From positions 1,302,001-1,366,000 of the forward strand of contig NW_023503496.1 of assembly GCF_014529535.1 (NCBI RefSeq): a stretch of 64,000 bases of DNA, given 5' to 3'. Each line of letters begins with the position of its first letter. Within the stretch, counting starts at the first letter, position 1. The translations under genes were made by a program, and so were the position numbers. The notes beneath the pieces were generated by a model, which was given only the letters and a program-made list of their open reading frames with translations, searched no databases and had not been told where the DNA came from. The stretch is from Bradysia coprophila. Lineage: Eukaryota > Arthropoda > Insecta > Diptera > Sciaridae. Below, piece by piece: positions 24,524 through 35,935 of this stretch.

Positions 24524-24908
24524 CAGGGCCTATTTTTGGAAATTTTTTCCAAATTTTCCAAAAAATTGCCAAAAATTTCCAAAAACTGCCAACGTCCAAA
24601 AACCGAATTTTTCCATCATTTCGAACTGTTTTGGCAACTCCTGAGCTCAGCCTTGTGTTTTAGCCGGCTCTCAATGATTTTGTTTGATTATTGACGCTCT
24701 CATCTTATTAATTAATCATGCTCGACTTCATTTGAAAGCTGATAGTGTCAAGAATCAAACAAAATAATTGGGAGTCAGCTAAAACGCAAGGCCGAGTTCA
24801 GGAGTTGGCAAAACAGTTCGAAATGATGGAAAAATTCGGTTTTTGGACGTTCGCAGTTTTTGGCAATTTTTTGGAAATTTTGGAGAAAATTTCCAAAAAT
24901 AGGCCCTG
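24524..24908. mobile_element. hAT-type MITE, 385 bp, with 8-bp target duplication
   Basis: Starts CAGGGCCTATTTTTGGAAAT and ends with its complement. The arms match for about 170 bases with scattered substitutions. It is flanked by perfect direct repeats GACCAAAG (24516-24523 and 24909-24916). The 8-bp duplication and CAGGG-type end indicate a hAT-mobilised element. The reading frames across it are mirror images of one another and are not genes. Confidence 0.85.
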
Positions 24909-24916
24909 GACCAAAG

Positions 24917-26490
24917 AGTAGTCATTTACATAACAAGGAGTAGAAAACTGGAAAGTCCAGCTTTTGTAGAAAGTTGAGCTCAACAGTCACACGAAAATCT
25001 AACTTTTCAATTTTTTTTCCCCGAGATTTGTAATTGGATTTTTCATCCTAAGAGCTCCTAAACCAATTCTCTAATTTTCCTAGTCATGTAATAAGCCACT
25101 TTCAACCTTAGGGACCTCAAAAGTATGTAAAGAATTTAGAACATGATTACTCAGCTGAGAGAAATAATTCCCGTGTTCGACCGTTCAGATATACTCTGTA
25201 CTCTCTTGACCATATTTACGCTATGAGAGTGATAGCAACTATAGATTTAGATTTCAATGTTGACAGCCGGAATACTTGAGAATCTTTCGTGGAGAGATTA
25301 TCGAACTGGATAAAAACGAGCTTGTACAGTCACGAACACCAAAAAGTGCTGCCGTACTTATCAATTATTTGTTTAGTCCGCTCCACACATTTACAGACGT
25401 TTGGCTCAACCTGTTCAAAAATAACAATAAATTGTGATTCTTCGACAGTGTTCCTCAATCCAATGTAAACTGTAAATGTTTGCGTCATTTCCATTTAAAC
25501 CCATCGTCATCAATTGAACGAAGCAGCAAAAAAAAAACTATCGTGAGTCTACACATAAGCAATGAGTGCTAATTAAATGAAACAAAAGAGAGAAAAAACC
25601 TTGTCCACTTAACAATCAAAAGAACTGTGAAGAACGTACCTGATGTGTCTCAAGAACAATGAACACATGAAATGCATACAAACAATTACGTATGCCATAT
25701 CACTCTCGACGTCCTCCCATATGTGTGTGTGTGAGTGAGTATGGTGAATTAATTGTGAAGTGATGTAACGATAAACGGAACAATAGTTGCACTAAAGTTG
25801 CAACACACATATATACAATGCATTGCATATGACATTATGTATAAGATCGCATGAGAACTAAAGACGAAATTTTCTTTGGCACAGAGTAATATGCACTTAC
25901 AGCTGAAGTTTCATTCATACAAATATTCGAAGTGTAGCCGTACGTAGATAGGGGATCCTACGATATCAAACCATATTGACAGAGTACTCTGATAAATCAA
26001 TAAAACCAATTTTTATCGTCGAGCAGACTAGGGAAGAAGAAAAAAAAAACGTTTTCACATAAAGAGTTTCTGTTTAGGTTGGCATTCCAGTGTGGGCTTC
26101 GTAATTATTTTTATGAAGATCGTAACAATGATATGAAAGTGCATGCGTGTGTAGTTTCAGTTCGTGTCTGACTGTTTACGGCGTTGTTATGTTTTTGCTG
26201 AGTTTTCAGAACAGAAATCAAATTACAACGAAAGAGTCATAGTTCCGATACTGACTGGTGCAGCTTATACATTTCGATAAGCAAAATTGACATAATCCGA
26301 CCAGAAATCCAATATCATGGAAAATGCAATTTTTCTCAAAAATATTCTACAAATTGCTCGACATTGCAATTCATTCTAGGTCAATTAAATGACATTTGCA
26401 CTTAGGGTGCATCGACTTGATAATTTCAGTTCACTTAATTCGATCCAATCTTTATTCCCTAGCTGCTTCAATTTGAAGCTTTCAAGCCAT
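24917..26490. other. Intergenic sequence with repeat fragments
   Basis: 24925-25120 is related to the 19.3-20.5 kb repeat cluster (CATTTACATAACAAGGAG; ATGTAATAAGCCACTTTC). The rest shows no coding signature. Confidence 0.45.
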
Positions 26491-26613
26491 AGAGCTATAC
26501 TCGAGAGGTGGCATGGTGGCGCCGTCGATCAAAGGAGACCACAAAAATATATGGGAAACCAGATATGTTGAAATAATGACAACGACACCTTGACATCTCT
26601 CGAGAGTAACTCT
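26491..26613. mobile_element. Possible MITE with imperfect inverted ends
   Basis: AGAGCTATACTCGAGAGGTG on the left is partly complemented by CATCTCTCGAGAGTAACTCT on the right, 123 bp apart. Mismatches are frequent, so this is a weaker call than the other foldbacks. Confidence 0.4.
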
Positions 26614-27314
26614 ATGCAATGCTTCAAACAAACACAAAATAGTAGAAAAAAAGTGATGAAAGTAATAGATCACTTCGCGAGCTGTCTGGGACACTTCGTA
26701 TTTCATAAGAAATGTCTAACTTGACAGAAGAACAAAATTTTCGTTAAGTAAGATTTACTTAATTGAAATATTAATGTAAAAAACCAAGTGTCTCATAAGT
26801 TGACAGTTCTGCGTAGTGCAGTGGGTTCAATATTTATTTGTTTACCTATGGTCAGAAAATAGATCGATTTTTGTAGTCAGATCGAAGCTGGGACCGCAAA
26901 ATCGCTTGAGTTAGAACTTCCTATATCCCCCAGAGGTGAGCACAACATTTTTCACGTCTACATGGTGTGATGAACCGTGTCAACGAAACAAAAACATCAA
27001 TTCGCCATACCATTTTCGAAAACATAAACAAAGTGACAGTTAGGGGGAGAAAAGTTCTATTTTATCCCAGCTGGAGAGAAAGTGCTTCGATCAATCGTCA
27101 ACAAAACGCAATTTTCTCATGGCTTATTGGGGGGAGAAAATCAGGTTAATCACACAGCACGCATGAAAAAAACGTATTCATTTGTATACATCACCTTGCG
27201 TTTGCTCAAGGAGAGAATAGTTATTTGTCCAAGGAAAGTGGAAAACTTGTTGCGATGGTGTTGTTTTTGTGCAGGATGTAGCGAGGGCCAGAAGTTACCC
27301 GAAAAAAAACGCAA

Positions 27315-27420
27315 TTTCCAACTTTTTTCCCAACCGAAACACAACATTTTCCACAACAAAAAGTCCCTAAGTTTCAGCCAAAAAGGAAAAAATGACAATT
27401 TTCTCGCCTGCGTTGAGTTA
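27315..27420 (+). repeat. Dispersed repeat, CCGAAGTTTCA family, copy 3
   Basis: Contains CCAACTTTTTTCCCAACC, CCCTAAGTTTCAGCC and CAATTTTCTCGCCTGCGTTG, matching the 10.5-kb and 12.6-kb copies in order. Confidence 0.55.
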
Positions 27421-28354
27421 AAATATCTTTCACGAGGTGGTCAGATTCTTTTTTCTTTTGAAAGTGTGCTCTAAGTTCTGAGTAAAACTCAGATTTCTTT
27501 AACCAATGGTCCAACCCATCCACCCTAAAAGTGCAGCTCGAAATAATAAATTCACATCTCCAAACATCAATAAAATAAAATCAGACGCTCAACGACGTAA
27601 TAATAAATTGGAATAATTTCACTCGTCCTCTCTCTCTCTCTTTGTTGGAAAACTGCATCAACATTTTGCGATATGGACGTTGGTCCTTGAAAATTTTATT
27701 AATTTTTTCTCTGTGTGATTGGCGCTGGAATGATAAACGAAAACTGTTTCATTGGGAAGAAACAAACTGAACGAAAACATAAAATCAATGCAGCAGAGAA
27801 ACCGAGTTTATTTATAAATTGGTAAATCAGTCGTTACACGACTGCAATGTGTACGATTTCAACTTCAATTCCAAACAAACAAGAAAGGAAAAAAAAACGT
27901 TGCAAGGGTCGCATTGAAACAAATCAAAGTAGTGGAGAGGCGAGGTCTTGTTAACAATTTTTTTCTGTTTTAATTATGAGGGTGATGATAAGAGAAGTTA
28001 TACTTCATAATAATGATGTTGAACAAAAAGAAGCTTGTTCCATTGATGTAGAAACAGTTCACACTTCCCGTATTTGAAACTTCCATGCTCTTCATTGTAT
28101 TAAAGAGAAATATCAGAGTCAGTGATTGGACATTCTCTAGTTTGTTCAGATTTTTTTAATGGGCGGGCGAACAAGTCCTGGACACGCTATGACCTCATGC
28201 TTATAGAAACCAGCTGATCAAAAAAATATGGAAAAAAATTCCCATGATAATCATTGATGGACAAGAAGATTAGGGCATTGGCAGAGCCTCCATTTCTTTT
28301 ATAGAAATTGAATCTCAAACGATTCAGATTAGGAAAATTTGAAATTTGTGTCAG

Positions 28355-28431
28355 CGCACATCACGGCGTCTAGCATGAACATAGAAAATATTCGGAGGCT
28401 GATGAAATCATGCTAGGAGCAGTGCTGTGGT
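28355..28431. mobile_element. Short remnant of the AATATTCGGAGGCTGA MITE family
   Basis: CTAGCATGAACATAGAAAAT plus ATTCGGAGGCTGATGAAATC, ending TGCTAGGAGCAGTGCTGTGG. Longer relatives are at 49084-49280 and 62415-62625; this copy has lost most of its interior. Confidence 0.6.
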
Positions 28432-29094
28432 CAGCGTTAAGACTGAAATAGTTTTGAAGTTTCCCGGGCAACAGCAAGAGCAGGGAAACAAAAAGTCAAA
28501 ACTATTTCACAAAAAACGGCGAATAAGCAAACACCAACAGCGATCTGATTCTGTAAAACATCTTCCCAGGTCGATGTTAGCCTCTCAACATTGAAGATTA
28601 AGTGATTGTCTTGGGCTTTAGTTGGACCGCAAGCAGACAAACACAGTCTCTGATAAGTGAACCAATAACACTCGGCAAACGAATGGATTCCTTAGGACAA
28701 AAGACAGTCTAGCTTAGCAGAGGCCAAAATCATCTTCCGTTCCGCTAACGTAACACAAACGAGATGGACGGTTTTTCGGACTGTTAGATTAAATGGAAAT
28801 CAGAAGATGAGTCGAAGATTCTTAAACTATTCGATGAAGATAGTGATATAGTGACAAGCAGACAGTCTGCTGCAGACTGACAGGCGAGAGTTGCATTCTG
28901 CATTAAACCGAACGAAATTCCAATAAGAATCCAACAAAATTCGTCGAAAACCACCAGTAAGGACAGTGTTGTGGTGTCATTGTTTTGACATGCCAACGGT
29001 TGAGACACACTCATTATAATCGACATGACATATGATTCAACTTGACTAACTCAACAAATCTTCGTATTGTGTGATAATTATGTTGCGGCCTAGT

Positions 29095-30414
29095 CAGACC
29101 AGAGAGCCGCCGATTTTCAGCCGGCCGAAAACGGCGGCTGACGGCTAAAATGCCCGCCGCCGCCGCCGGTGTTTTTGGTCGGCTGAATGCGGCTAGCCGC
29201 CGACAGCCGCCGCCAGTGGTTTAGGTCGGCTGACTCGGCGGCTGATATATTTTATTTGACGATTAATAAAAATTTTTGAATTAAAATTTATAACAACCAT
29301 TTAGATTCTATTTTAGGACAGAAAAAAAATGAAAAGAAAAGTTATAAAATTGAAAAATTTCGTAAAAGGAAAAATATCTTTTTTTATTTATTTTTAAAAG
29401 CGAAAAAAAGGCTGCAATGCGCAACCAGTAAAAAACGATCTTTTCAAAAAAAACAAAGTTACAATAAATAAAAATCATCAATTCTACTGCGTCCTAAAGT
29501 CCCCAAAATGCAACTAGCGTTTCTCCGTTGAATTGCAATAGAAACCTTTTGTAATAGGTAATCCATTGATCGTGGTTCGCCAGAAGCTTTTCGCATTAAT
29601 GAGCCCAATTTCTTTACAAATGTACTTGTTTCAGGACCCATGCAACCTAGTGATTCAAAAGCAATAGGTGTAAATAAGTAATTTTCAGTTTTTCAACTTT
29701 TTAACTTTTTTTTTCATTTTTATAACTTTTTTTTTAATTTTTTCTTGACCCTAAATAATATAATCCTTTTTCAGATTGGCCGGAAATTCGTCAAAGTGTA
29801 GAATAGTGCGTTTTTGAACACTACTTGAAGCGCTACCGAATGTGATCCACGCAACCTAACACATCGACAGAGGACTGAAAATTAGCAGGAAAGATGGCCA
29901 ATAGAATTTCACTTTTAATCCACTCCACTCAAAAGTATTTTTAAAGAACTATCCTTCCCTTCCTGTGAATTTTCAGTCCTATGCCGATATGTGCGTGGCT
30001 TAGAGTAGTTTCATGTCACGACTCGCGATTCTACGCTTCGACGAACTTCGGCAACCTTAAACCTCCAAGAGGGTTACCATAGAATAAAAAAAACTTATTT
30101 TTTCATCAAGGAGAACCACTTGAGAGGGTAACATCTGACAAATTCAGACTTTCGTGTTTGAGACCTACCTAAACGAAAAAACTTTCACACTTGTGCTCTA
30201 CATTGTAGTCTTTAATACTTCAGCTTTTGTTTAAAAATATGTAAGAAAATGTATACTACACTACTACAGCCGCCGCCAGCCGACTTTTTTACCGGCGGCT
30301 AGGCCCAGTCGCCGCCACCTCTTTCAGAGCGGCTAAGCCGACTCAGCCGCCGGCCGCCAGCTCTTTTGAGACGGCTAGCCGCCGCCAACGATTTTTCTTC
30401 GGCTCTCTGGTCTG
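29095..30414. mobile_element. Non-autonomous hAT-like element with GC-rich ends, family 2
   Basis: Ends are CAGACCAGAGAGCCG and its exact complement, flanked by perfect 8-bp repeats GGCCTAGT (29087-29094 and 30415-30422). Both termini are strings of GCCGCC and GGCGGCT words for about 200 bases. No transposase is present. The interior carries a LINE reverse-transcriptase tail on the minus strand. A relative with nearly the same ends is at 50404-51146. Confidence 0.85.
29459..29685 (-). pseudogene. LINE reverse-transcriptase C-terminal remnant, second copy
   Basis: Reads LFTPIAFESLGCMGPET, then KKLGSLMRKASGEPRSMDY, then VSIAIQRRNASCILGTLG and a stop. It is nearly the same peptide as in 3912-4175. 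The 3' non-coding DNA after the stop (GAAAAGATCGTTTTTTACTG) is also shared. It is a 5'-truncated LINE end inside a different hAT-like element. Confidence 0.75.
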
Positions 30415-30422
30415 GGCCTAGT

Positions 30423-30724
30423 CAACTATTAGCCTTATGTAAACGGCAATCTTATAGCAATACTACTGCTCGGGTATCGCTAATTGTTTGATATCAAATC
30501 ATTTTGATTTGAAGCCAAACATTTTGCTGTTTTAAGAGTTTTATCAACGCTCGTCCACTAGCCATTAGCCATATATTACAATTCGGTGTACAGAACATTG
30601 ACATTTAAAATGTTGCGTGTGCGCCGTTCTGTATCCTCAATATTTTTTTTTTCATTTTTTTCATGAAAACAGGAGTTCCGCCCTAAGAATATTTTTGACT
30701 GCGAAAATTTTGTCGATCATGAAA
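30423..30724. other. Spacer between hAT-like element and segmental duplicate
   Basis: AT-rich with a TTTTTTTTTTCATTTTTTTC run; nothing recognised. Confidence 0.4.
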
Positions 30725-31915
30725 TGAGGGGACATCAATTTCAGAAAATGTCGATGCTCGATTCATACACCGTTTCGTGTCGAGGAAAATAAATTGATAA
30801 ATGAGACTGTGGGACCTATTGGTCGACTGAGATTCGGGGTTTTTGCCAATTTAAAATCCAATAACCGGAGATGAAACTAGGACATTGACTGAAGACAAAC
30901 TTACATTTTCCTGACGGGCTATTATCCAATTGAAGTCTTGTTGGTGAAACAGCTGCTGGAGCTCCGGTAATCCGATGGGTTTCTTGTCGGGTGATGCGTA
31001 AATAAATTATCCAAACAAACAAACAAAATTGTTAATTCCACTCACTCACAACACTGACCGATCTTTGATCGCCTGAATTGATTGATATTTTTGTTTCGAA
31101 ACACTGAGATTGTAACACACTTTTCATTCATTCAATCAACAAAACTGTGTTTTGCCTTCAAACACTAAATTTAAACAAACATTTTTGGTCGGAGAAAATC
31201 CACGACACCAAAGCAAACACGCAGAAACACAATCCGTTTTCTTCGTCGTCGGAGTGTTAAACTTACTGCCTGGTATAAGAAAAAATCCAAATGGAAGACA
31301 AGAATTTTCTTCCGAAAAATTGACTTTCTTATCACGAATTCATTCACCCGATTTCTTTTGCAACGTTTTATGCGCACACTTTAACACATGAATTTGGAAT
31401 GGTCCACACGATTTTGTTGTTTTTTGTGGTCGGATTTCGTTTCTTTTATTTATGTTTTAGTTGTTTGGCATTAAAACACGGGAAACAAAAACTTGATGTA
31501 TAAGTGCACGACCGGCTGAGAGAAAAATCGCACACAAGATGCGAAGAGGTGCTATCGATGAAAACGGTAATACTTTTTCAGTGGATGCTTGTGCGAGTGT
31601 GTGTTTATGTTAGTATTTTGCTTGACAAAACACATAAACTGCATGGGTGCGAATGAGATGAATATATTTGCATTGAATGGGATAGGAATGCATCACACGG
31701 TTTTGTCATGAGTTGAGTGCTATGAGCAATTTTGATTATGAGTAGAAAGGGCGCCATTTTCAAAACTTGGCTATGATATCTGTTCCTGCTGGTTTGCGAT
31801 AAGAAAACCAATATTTATCTACTTTAATCTACAAAATATGCATAATTAGGACTGGGTGTCGAATGTTGTGAATTTAAGAATTCGTAACTTCACAGTTGTC
31901 TCCTTAATGTCACCT
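30725..31915. repeat. Segmental duplicate, copy A
   Basis: About 1.2 kb that aligns with 51147-52400 through most of its length. Shared words include AGCTGCTGGAGCTCCG, TTATGCGCACACTTTAACAC and ATAAACTGCATGGGTGCGAA. Copy A has about 90 bases near 31510-31600 that copy B lacks, and lacks the 164-bp MITE present in copy B. The origin is unknown; it may be a piece of a host gene region carried by a larger element. Confidence 0.75.
30905..31022 (-). pseudogene. Possible exon fragment in the segmental duplicate
   Basis: The minus strand reads THRITGAPAAVSPTRLQL followed by DNSPSGK and a GTAAGT donor. Copy B keeps a similar peptide (THRINGAPAAVSPTKLQL then NNSPKGK) and the same donor, but a 2-base difference upstream breaks a common frame. 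The family is unknown. Coding status is inferred only from the donor and partly conservative differences. Confidence 0.3.
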
Positions 31916-32097
31916 GAGAGTGATACATACCAAGGTAAATGTAGTGAGTAGGTAATCAAGGCTGTATACTTTGGGGAGGTCACGCAGATACAGATACGCG
32001 GGTTACAGACCACAGTTGATGATAAAATGGCCGATTTCATACAAAAATTCACCTACTCTGATGATTCTCGTCGTCTTGATGATGTGGTGAATTTTTA
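31916..32097. other. Spacer, nothing recognised
   Basis: Includes CTTTGGGGAGGTCACGCAGA (about 31971), whose complement recurs inside the palindrome spacer near 33378-33395. Confidence 0.4.
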
Positions 32098-32641
32098 GGT
32101 CTTTTTTCCATAGGAAAAAAAGACCTATTGTGGGCACTTCATCTGTCCGTCCGTCCGTCCGTCTGTGTCACAAATAAAATGTGATTGATAAAAGTTAAAA
32201 TTGCAATGCTACTATGAACAAACCAACACCAGGCAAATCAATTATTATTTGTTATCTGGTAACCAATCGCTCATAGCAGACATAGCAATTTGAAAGTTTG
32301 GTAGTTGGACCCCCAAAATATTTAGCAGCAAAGATGTTTACCGTTTGAGAGCTACGCATCGAATGACGAAATTATTCCGACTGCTTGCCTTTTTATAACT
32401 CAAATATTTGGTAGTTGACTACCTCGGTGGTAAATTGCAATGCTACTATGAGCAAACCAACACCAGGCAAATCAATTATTATTTGTTATCTGGTAACCGA
32501 TCGCTCATAGCAGACATTGCAATTTGGTAGTTGTTGGTAGTTAGACCCCCAAACTATATAGCAGCAAAGATGTTTCTTACTCGAGAGACGCACACCGACT
32601 GAAATTATTCGGCCTGCTGGTCTATTTATAAATCGAGTATT
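32098..32641 (+). repeat. Two tandem copies of a roughly 240-bp unit
   Basis: Begins with a hairpin AGGTCTTTTTTCC..GGAAAAAAAGACCT and four TCCG repeats. The unit AATTGCAATGCTACTATGA..CAAATCAATTATTATTTG..GGTAGTTG occurs at about 32200-32415 and again at 32430-32655. The unit end (CTATTTATAA..TTTGGTAGTTGA) recurs at the inner edges of both arms of the following palindrome. Confidence 0.75.
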
Positions 32642-33112
32642 TGGTAGTTGACTACCAAAGTGGTAGTTGACTGACTACCAAAGTGGTAGTTGACTGACTA
32701 CCAAAGTGGTAGTTGACTGACTACCAAAGTGGTAGTTGACTGACTACCAAAGTGGTAGTTGACTGACTACCAAAGTGGTAGTTGACTGACTACCAAAGTG
32801 GTAGTTGACTGACTACCAAAGTGGTAGTTGACTACCAAAGTGGTAGTTGACTGACTACCAAAGTGGTAGTTGACTACCAAAGTGGTAGTTGACTGACTAC
32901 CAAAGTGGTAGTTGGCTGACTACCAAAGTGGTAGTTGACTGACTACCAAAGTGGTAGTTGACTGACTACCAAAGTGGTAGTTGACTGACTACCAAAGTGG
33001 TAGTTGACTGACTACCAAAGTGGTAGTTGACTGACTACCAAAGTGGTAGTTGACTACCAAAGTGGTAGCTGACTACCAAAGTGGTAGTTGACTACCAACA
33101 TGGTAGTTGACT
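32642..33112 (+). repeat. Minisatellite array, 19/23-bp units, left arm
   Basis: About 20 units of TACCAAAGTGGTAGTTGAC, many with an extra TGAC giving 23 bases. Each unit contains CTACCAAAGTGGTAG, an inverted repeat. The array is the mirror image of the one at 33716-34092. Confidence 0.95.
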
Positions 33113-33715
33113 AATACGGATGTTGTAGATATGTTTACTGTTTGAGAGCTGCACACCGACTGATGAAATTAATCGGCTTGCTTGCCTATTTATAATTCCA
33201 AAATTTGGTAGTTGAATACCAAAGTGGTACTTGAATGAGTACCAAGCTAGTAGTAAACAGAAATTGAAAAAAAATGAAAAAAGACCTCACCAGGCTTCAG
33301 CCGGTCTATTCTTGTTTGTATATGTAAAGTTATCAGAAGTGGGGTGTTCCCGCGTATCTAATAAAATGGCGGTCTGCGTGACCTCCCCAAAGTGAAAAGA
33401 AACTTTGCTCAAGATTTTGGTTCCCCATTAAAATTGTCAAAGAAAACCGAGTGAAAATGTAGATTGATAGAAGAGATAGTAGAAGAGAAAAAACAACCAA
33501 AATTTGAACAAGAATAGACCGGCTGAAGCCTGGTGAGGTCTTTTTCACTTTTTTTCTTCAATTTTTGTTCACTACCAACTTGGTACTCATTCAAGTACCA
33601 CTTTGGTATTCAACTACCAAATTTTCGAATTATAAATAGGCAGGCGAGCCGACTAATTTCATCAGTCTGTGTGCAGCTCTCAAACAATAAACATCTCTAC
33701 AACCTCCGTATTAGC

Positions 33716-34092
33716 TTAGTAGTCAACCACCACTTTAGTAGTCATCTACCACTTTAGTAGTCATCTACCACTTTGGTAGTCAACTACCACTTTGGTAGTC
33801 AACTACCACTTTGGTAGTCAACTACCACTTTGGTAGTCAACTACCACTTTGGTAGTCAACTACCACTTTGGTAGTCAACTACCACTTTGGTAGTCAACTA
33901 CCACTTTGGTAGTCAACTACCACTTTGGTAGTCAACTACCACTTTGGTAGTCAACTACCACTTTGGTAGTCAACTACCACTTTGGTAGTCAACTACCACT
34001 TTGGTAGCCAACTACCACTTTGGTAGCCAACTACCACTTTGGTAGTCAACTACCACTTTGGTAGTCAACTACCACTTTGGTAGTCAACTACC
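33716..34092 (+). repeat. Minisatellite array, 19-bp units, right arm
   Basis: About 19 units of TCAACTACCACTTTGGTAG, nearly identical. This is the reverse complement of the left-array unit. It lacks the 23-bp variants, so the two arms have homogenised independently. Confidence 0.95.
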
Positions 34093-35317
34093 AAATACAC
34101 GATTTAAAATAATTTTTGGGTTATTGTTAGAGGAATTGTTGCTCTACTGCTAGAGCTATTTACTAGCTTCATCCCTTAAGTATCCACGCCTCTATCACGT
34201 TTTTTAAACTTTAGCATGTTTCACTTCAATTAGAAACATTATGAAGAAGCTCACAACTAGGCTCACAATTGTTCTCCCCTTATTATAAAGCGAACATTTA
34301 ACGATGACGAAGAACATCATTGGACCAATTAAGGAAAAATGTAGGAACCACGTGCAACAATTGGAACCAATGTTATAGTTTTAGCTTCGAAACTTTACCT
34401 CACGTTTTTGAACTCTTGAAGGACTCTAAAGCATGATTTCCACTTACCAAAAAAGTACTCTGTGTGAGAGACAAAATTGATTTGTTTACTTAACAGCTCG
34501 CTTTCCCACAGCTCTCTCACTGTGAGAGTCTCACACGGACCCGGAAAACGAAAATACTTCAGCTGTGACAGATGTTCAATTTTCTGTCAGTGATTTTCAC
34601 AATTTTTTCACAAAATTTATTTAGAAAAAAATGTAAAATTCCCCAAAACAATGTTCAAGTGCTCAGTGAGGACGAGTAGTACGTCGAATTACCGAAAAAC
34701 CAACTTATTGACTAGAAAATCATTTCATCAGAAAATACTTAGAAAAACAAAGAAAATCCTTGGAATCCTTCAAAGCAGCTGATGTGGCAGCGACAATTTT
34801 ATAGGCTTTGGTGCCATGAGACGTTTCGAGAATGCAAAATTATTGCATTTGCTTGTTTAAGATGCGTTGCTTTCTTCAAAAATACTTTTTTTTGTGACCA
34901 TGATGACTCTTTCTATCAATCAATCAAGATCAGTACAAGCAATATGCAGACGCAAAGAGACCAATTCATTGTGAACAAATACTTTATTCCCTTGACTGTA
35001 AGTCAGGGTCTTATGCCGGAAAATACCCTAGAATGTTTGTATACCAAAGGTTGTATGAATTGTTATGAAAAACGGAATTGTTTGTCCCAATATTTTGCTT
35101 GTATACACGATAACTTGAGTAATTATCAACCAATTTTATTTTTTTAATCGACGCAGAATTCAATTCCTGAGGTTAAGTTCGAAGATGGGATATGTGGGAT
35201 TAAGGATCTGGAAGTTATTCCAGAAAAACAGTATTTTCCACTGTTGGAAAATTCAATCAATCGAAAAAGATTACTTTGATGGAATTTGATTTTGTCGGTT
35301 AGTTATATCCAGCTATC
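34093..35317. other. Intergenic sequence with a duplicated fragment
   Basis: 34597-34765 matches 44895-44919 joined to 45436-45570 and is the uninterrupted version of that site. The minus strand at about 34775-34840 reads SHGTKAYKIVAATSAALK, resembling part of the 46908-47246 ORF. No intact gene. Confidence 0.5.
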
Positions 35318-35582
35318 ACGCATGCATGATAGTCAGCTATCACGCATGATAGTCAGCTATCACGGTGATAGTCAGCTATCACGGTGATAGTCAGCTATCA
35401 CGGTGATAGTCAGCTATCACGTTGATAGTCAGCTATCACGGTGATAGTCAGCTATCACGGTGATAGTCAGCTATCACGGTGATAGTCAGCTATCACGGTG
35501 ATAGTCAGCTATCACGGTGATAGTCAGCTATCACGGTTATAGTTGGCTATAGTCAGGTGAAAGTCAGCTATCACGCATGATA
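35318..35582. repeat. 19-bp minisatellite with a palindromic unit
   Basis: About 13 copies of TCAGCTATCACGGTGATAG, with degenerate copies at both ends. Each unit is built on CTATCAC..GTGATAG, which is self-complementary. Confidence 0.95.
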
Positions 35583-35935
35583 GTTTTCTAGCCATGACAT
35601 AAAGTATTTATAAAATTTTATGAACAACCAATTTCTGAATCGTTATTCAAATGTATGGAATGACATTATAAAACAATTATACAGAAAACTTTAAAACTCC
35701 CACGAGTGTGAAGTTTGCGGCCAGAGCGAAGCGAGGGCCGTAATTCGCACGAGTCGTGCTATTTTTTTTTCATGATTAAAGGTTTTGTGAATGTAGAAAG
35801 TACCGGGGGGTTTCCTTTTTGTACATAAGTGTAAGGGAAGAACGTCTATCGTACTATTTTATATTGTACCAATGTGAAAAGTCCTCTAATCGTTCCAAAT
35901 TCGCATCTTTTACTTTTGTTTAACGTTAACAATAA
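35583..35935. other. Spacer with a GAGCGAAGCGAGGGCC motif
   Basis: 35702-35757 reads CACGAGTGTGAAGTTTGCGG, then CCAGAGCGAAGCGAGGGCCG, then TAATTCGCACGAGTCGTG. The same block, diverged, lies at about 36875-36930 on the other side of the foldback element. Confidence 0.5.

Larger units (their letters stand above)
26614..29086. other. Intergenic sequence without a supported gene
   Basis: Holds one dispersed repeat copy (27315-27420), a CT microsatellite near 27628-27641 and a short MITE remnant (28355-28431). Frames such as 27082-27474 overlap the repeat and are not supported as genes. Confidence 0.4.
32642..34092. repeat. Large palindrome of facing minisatellite arrays
   Basis: The left arm (32642-33316) and right arm (33507-34092) are inverted copies. 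From the centre outwards both hold AGACCGGCTGAAGCCTGGTG, then a GTACTCATTCAAGTACCA block, then a CTATTTATAA block, then ATACGGA and finally the minisatellite. The 190-bp spacer (33317-33506) is unique. Transcription across it would give a long double-stranded hairpin. Confidence 0.85.

Noticed and set aside
24445..24983. Mirror-image frames with similar peptides on both strands
   Set aside because: They are readings of the two arms of the 385-bp MITE.
34782..35147. 121-codon plus-strand frame with several cysteines
   Set aside because: No domain fits, and the first part is antisense to a degenerate SHGTKAYKIV coding fragment.
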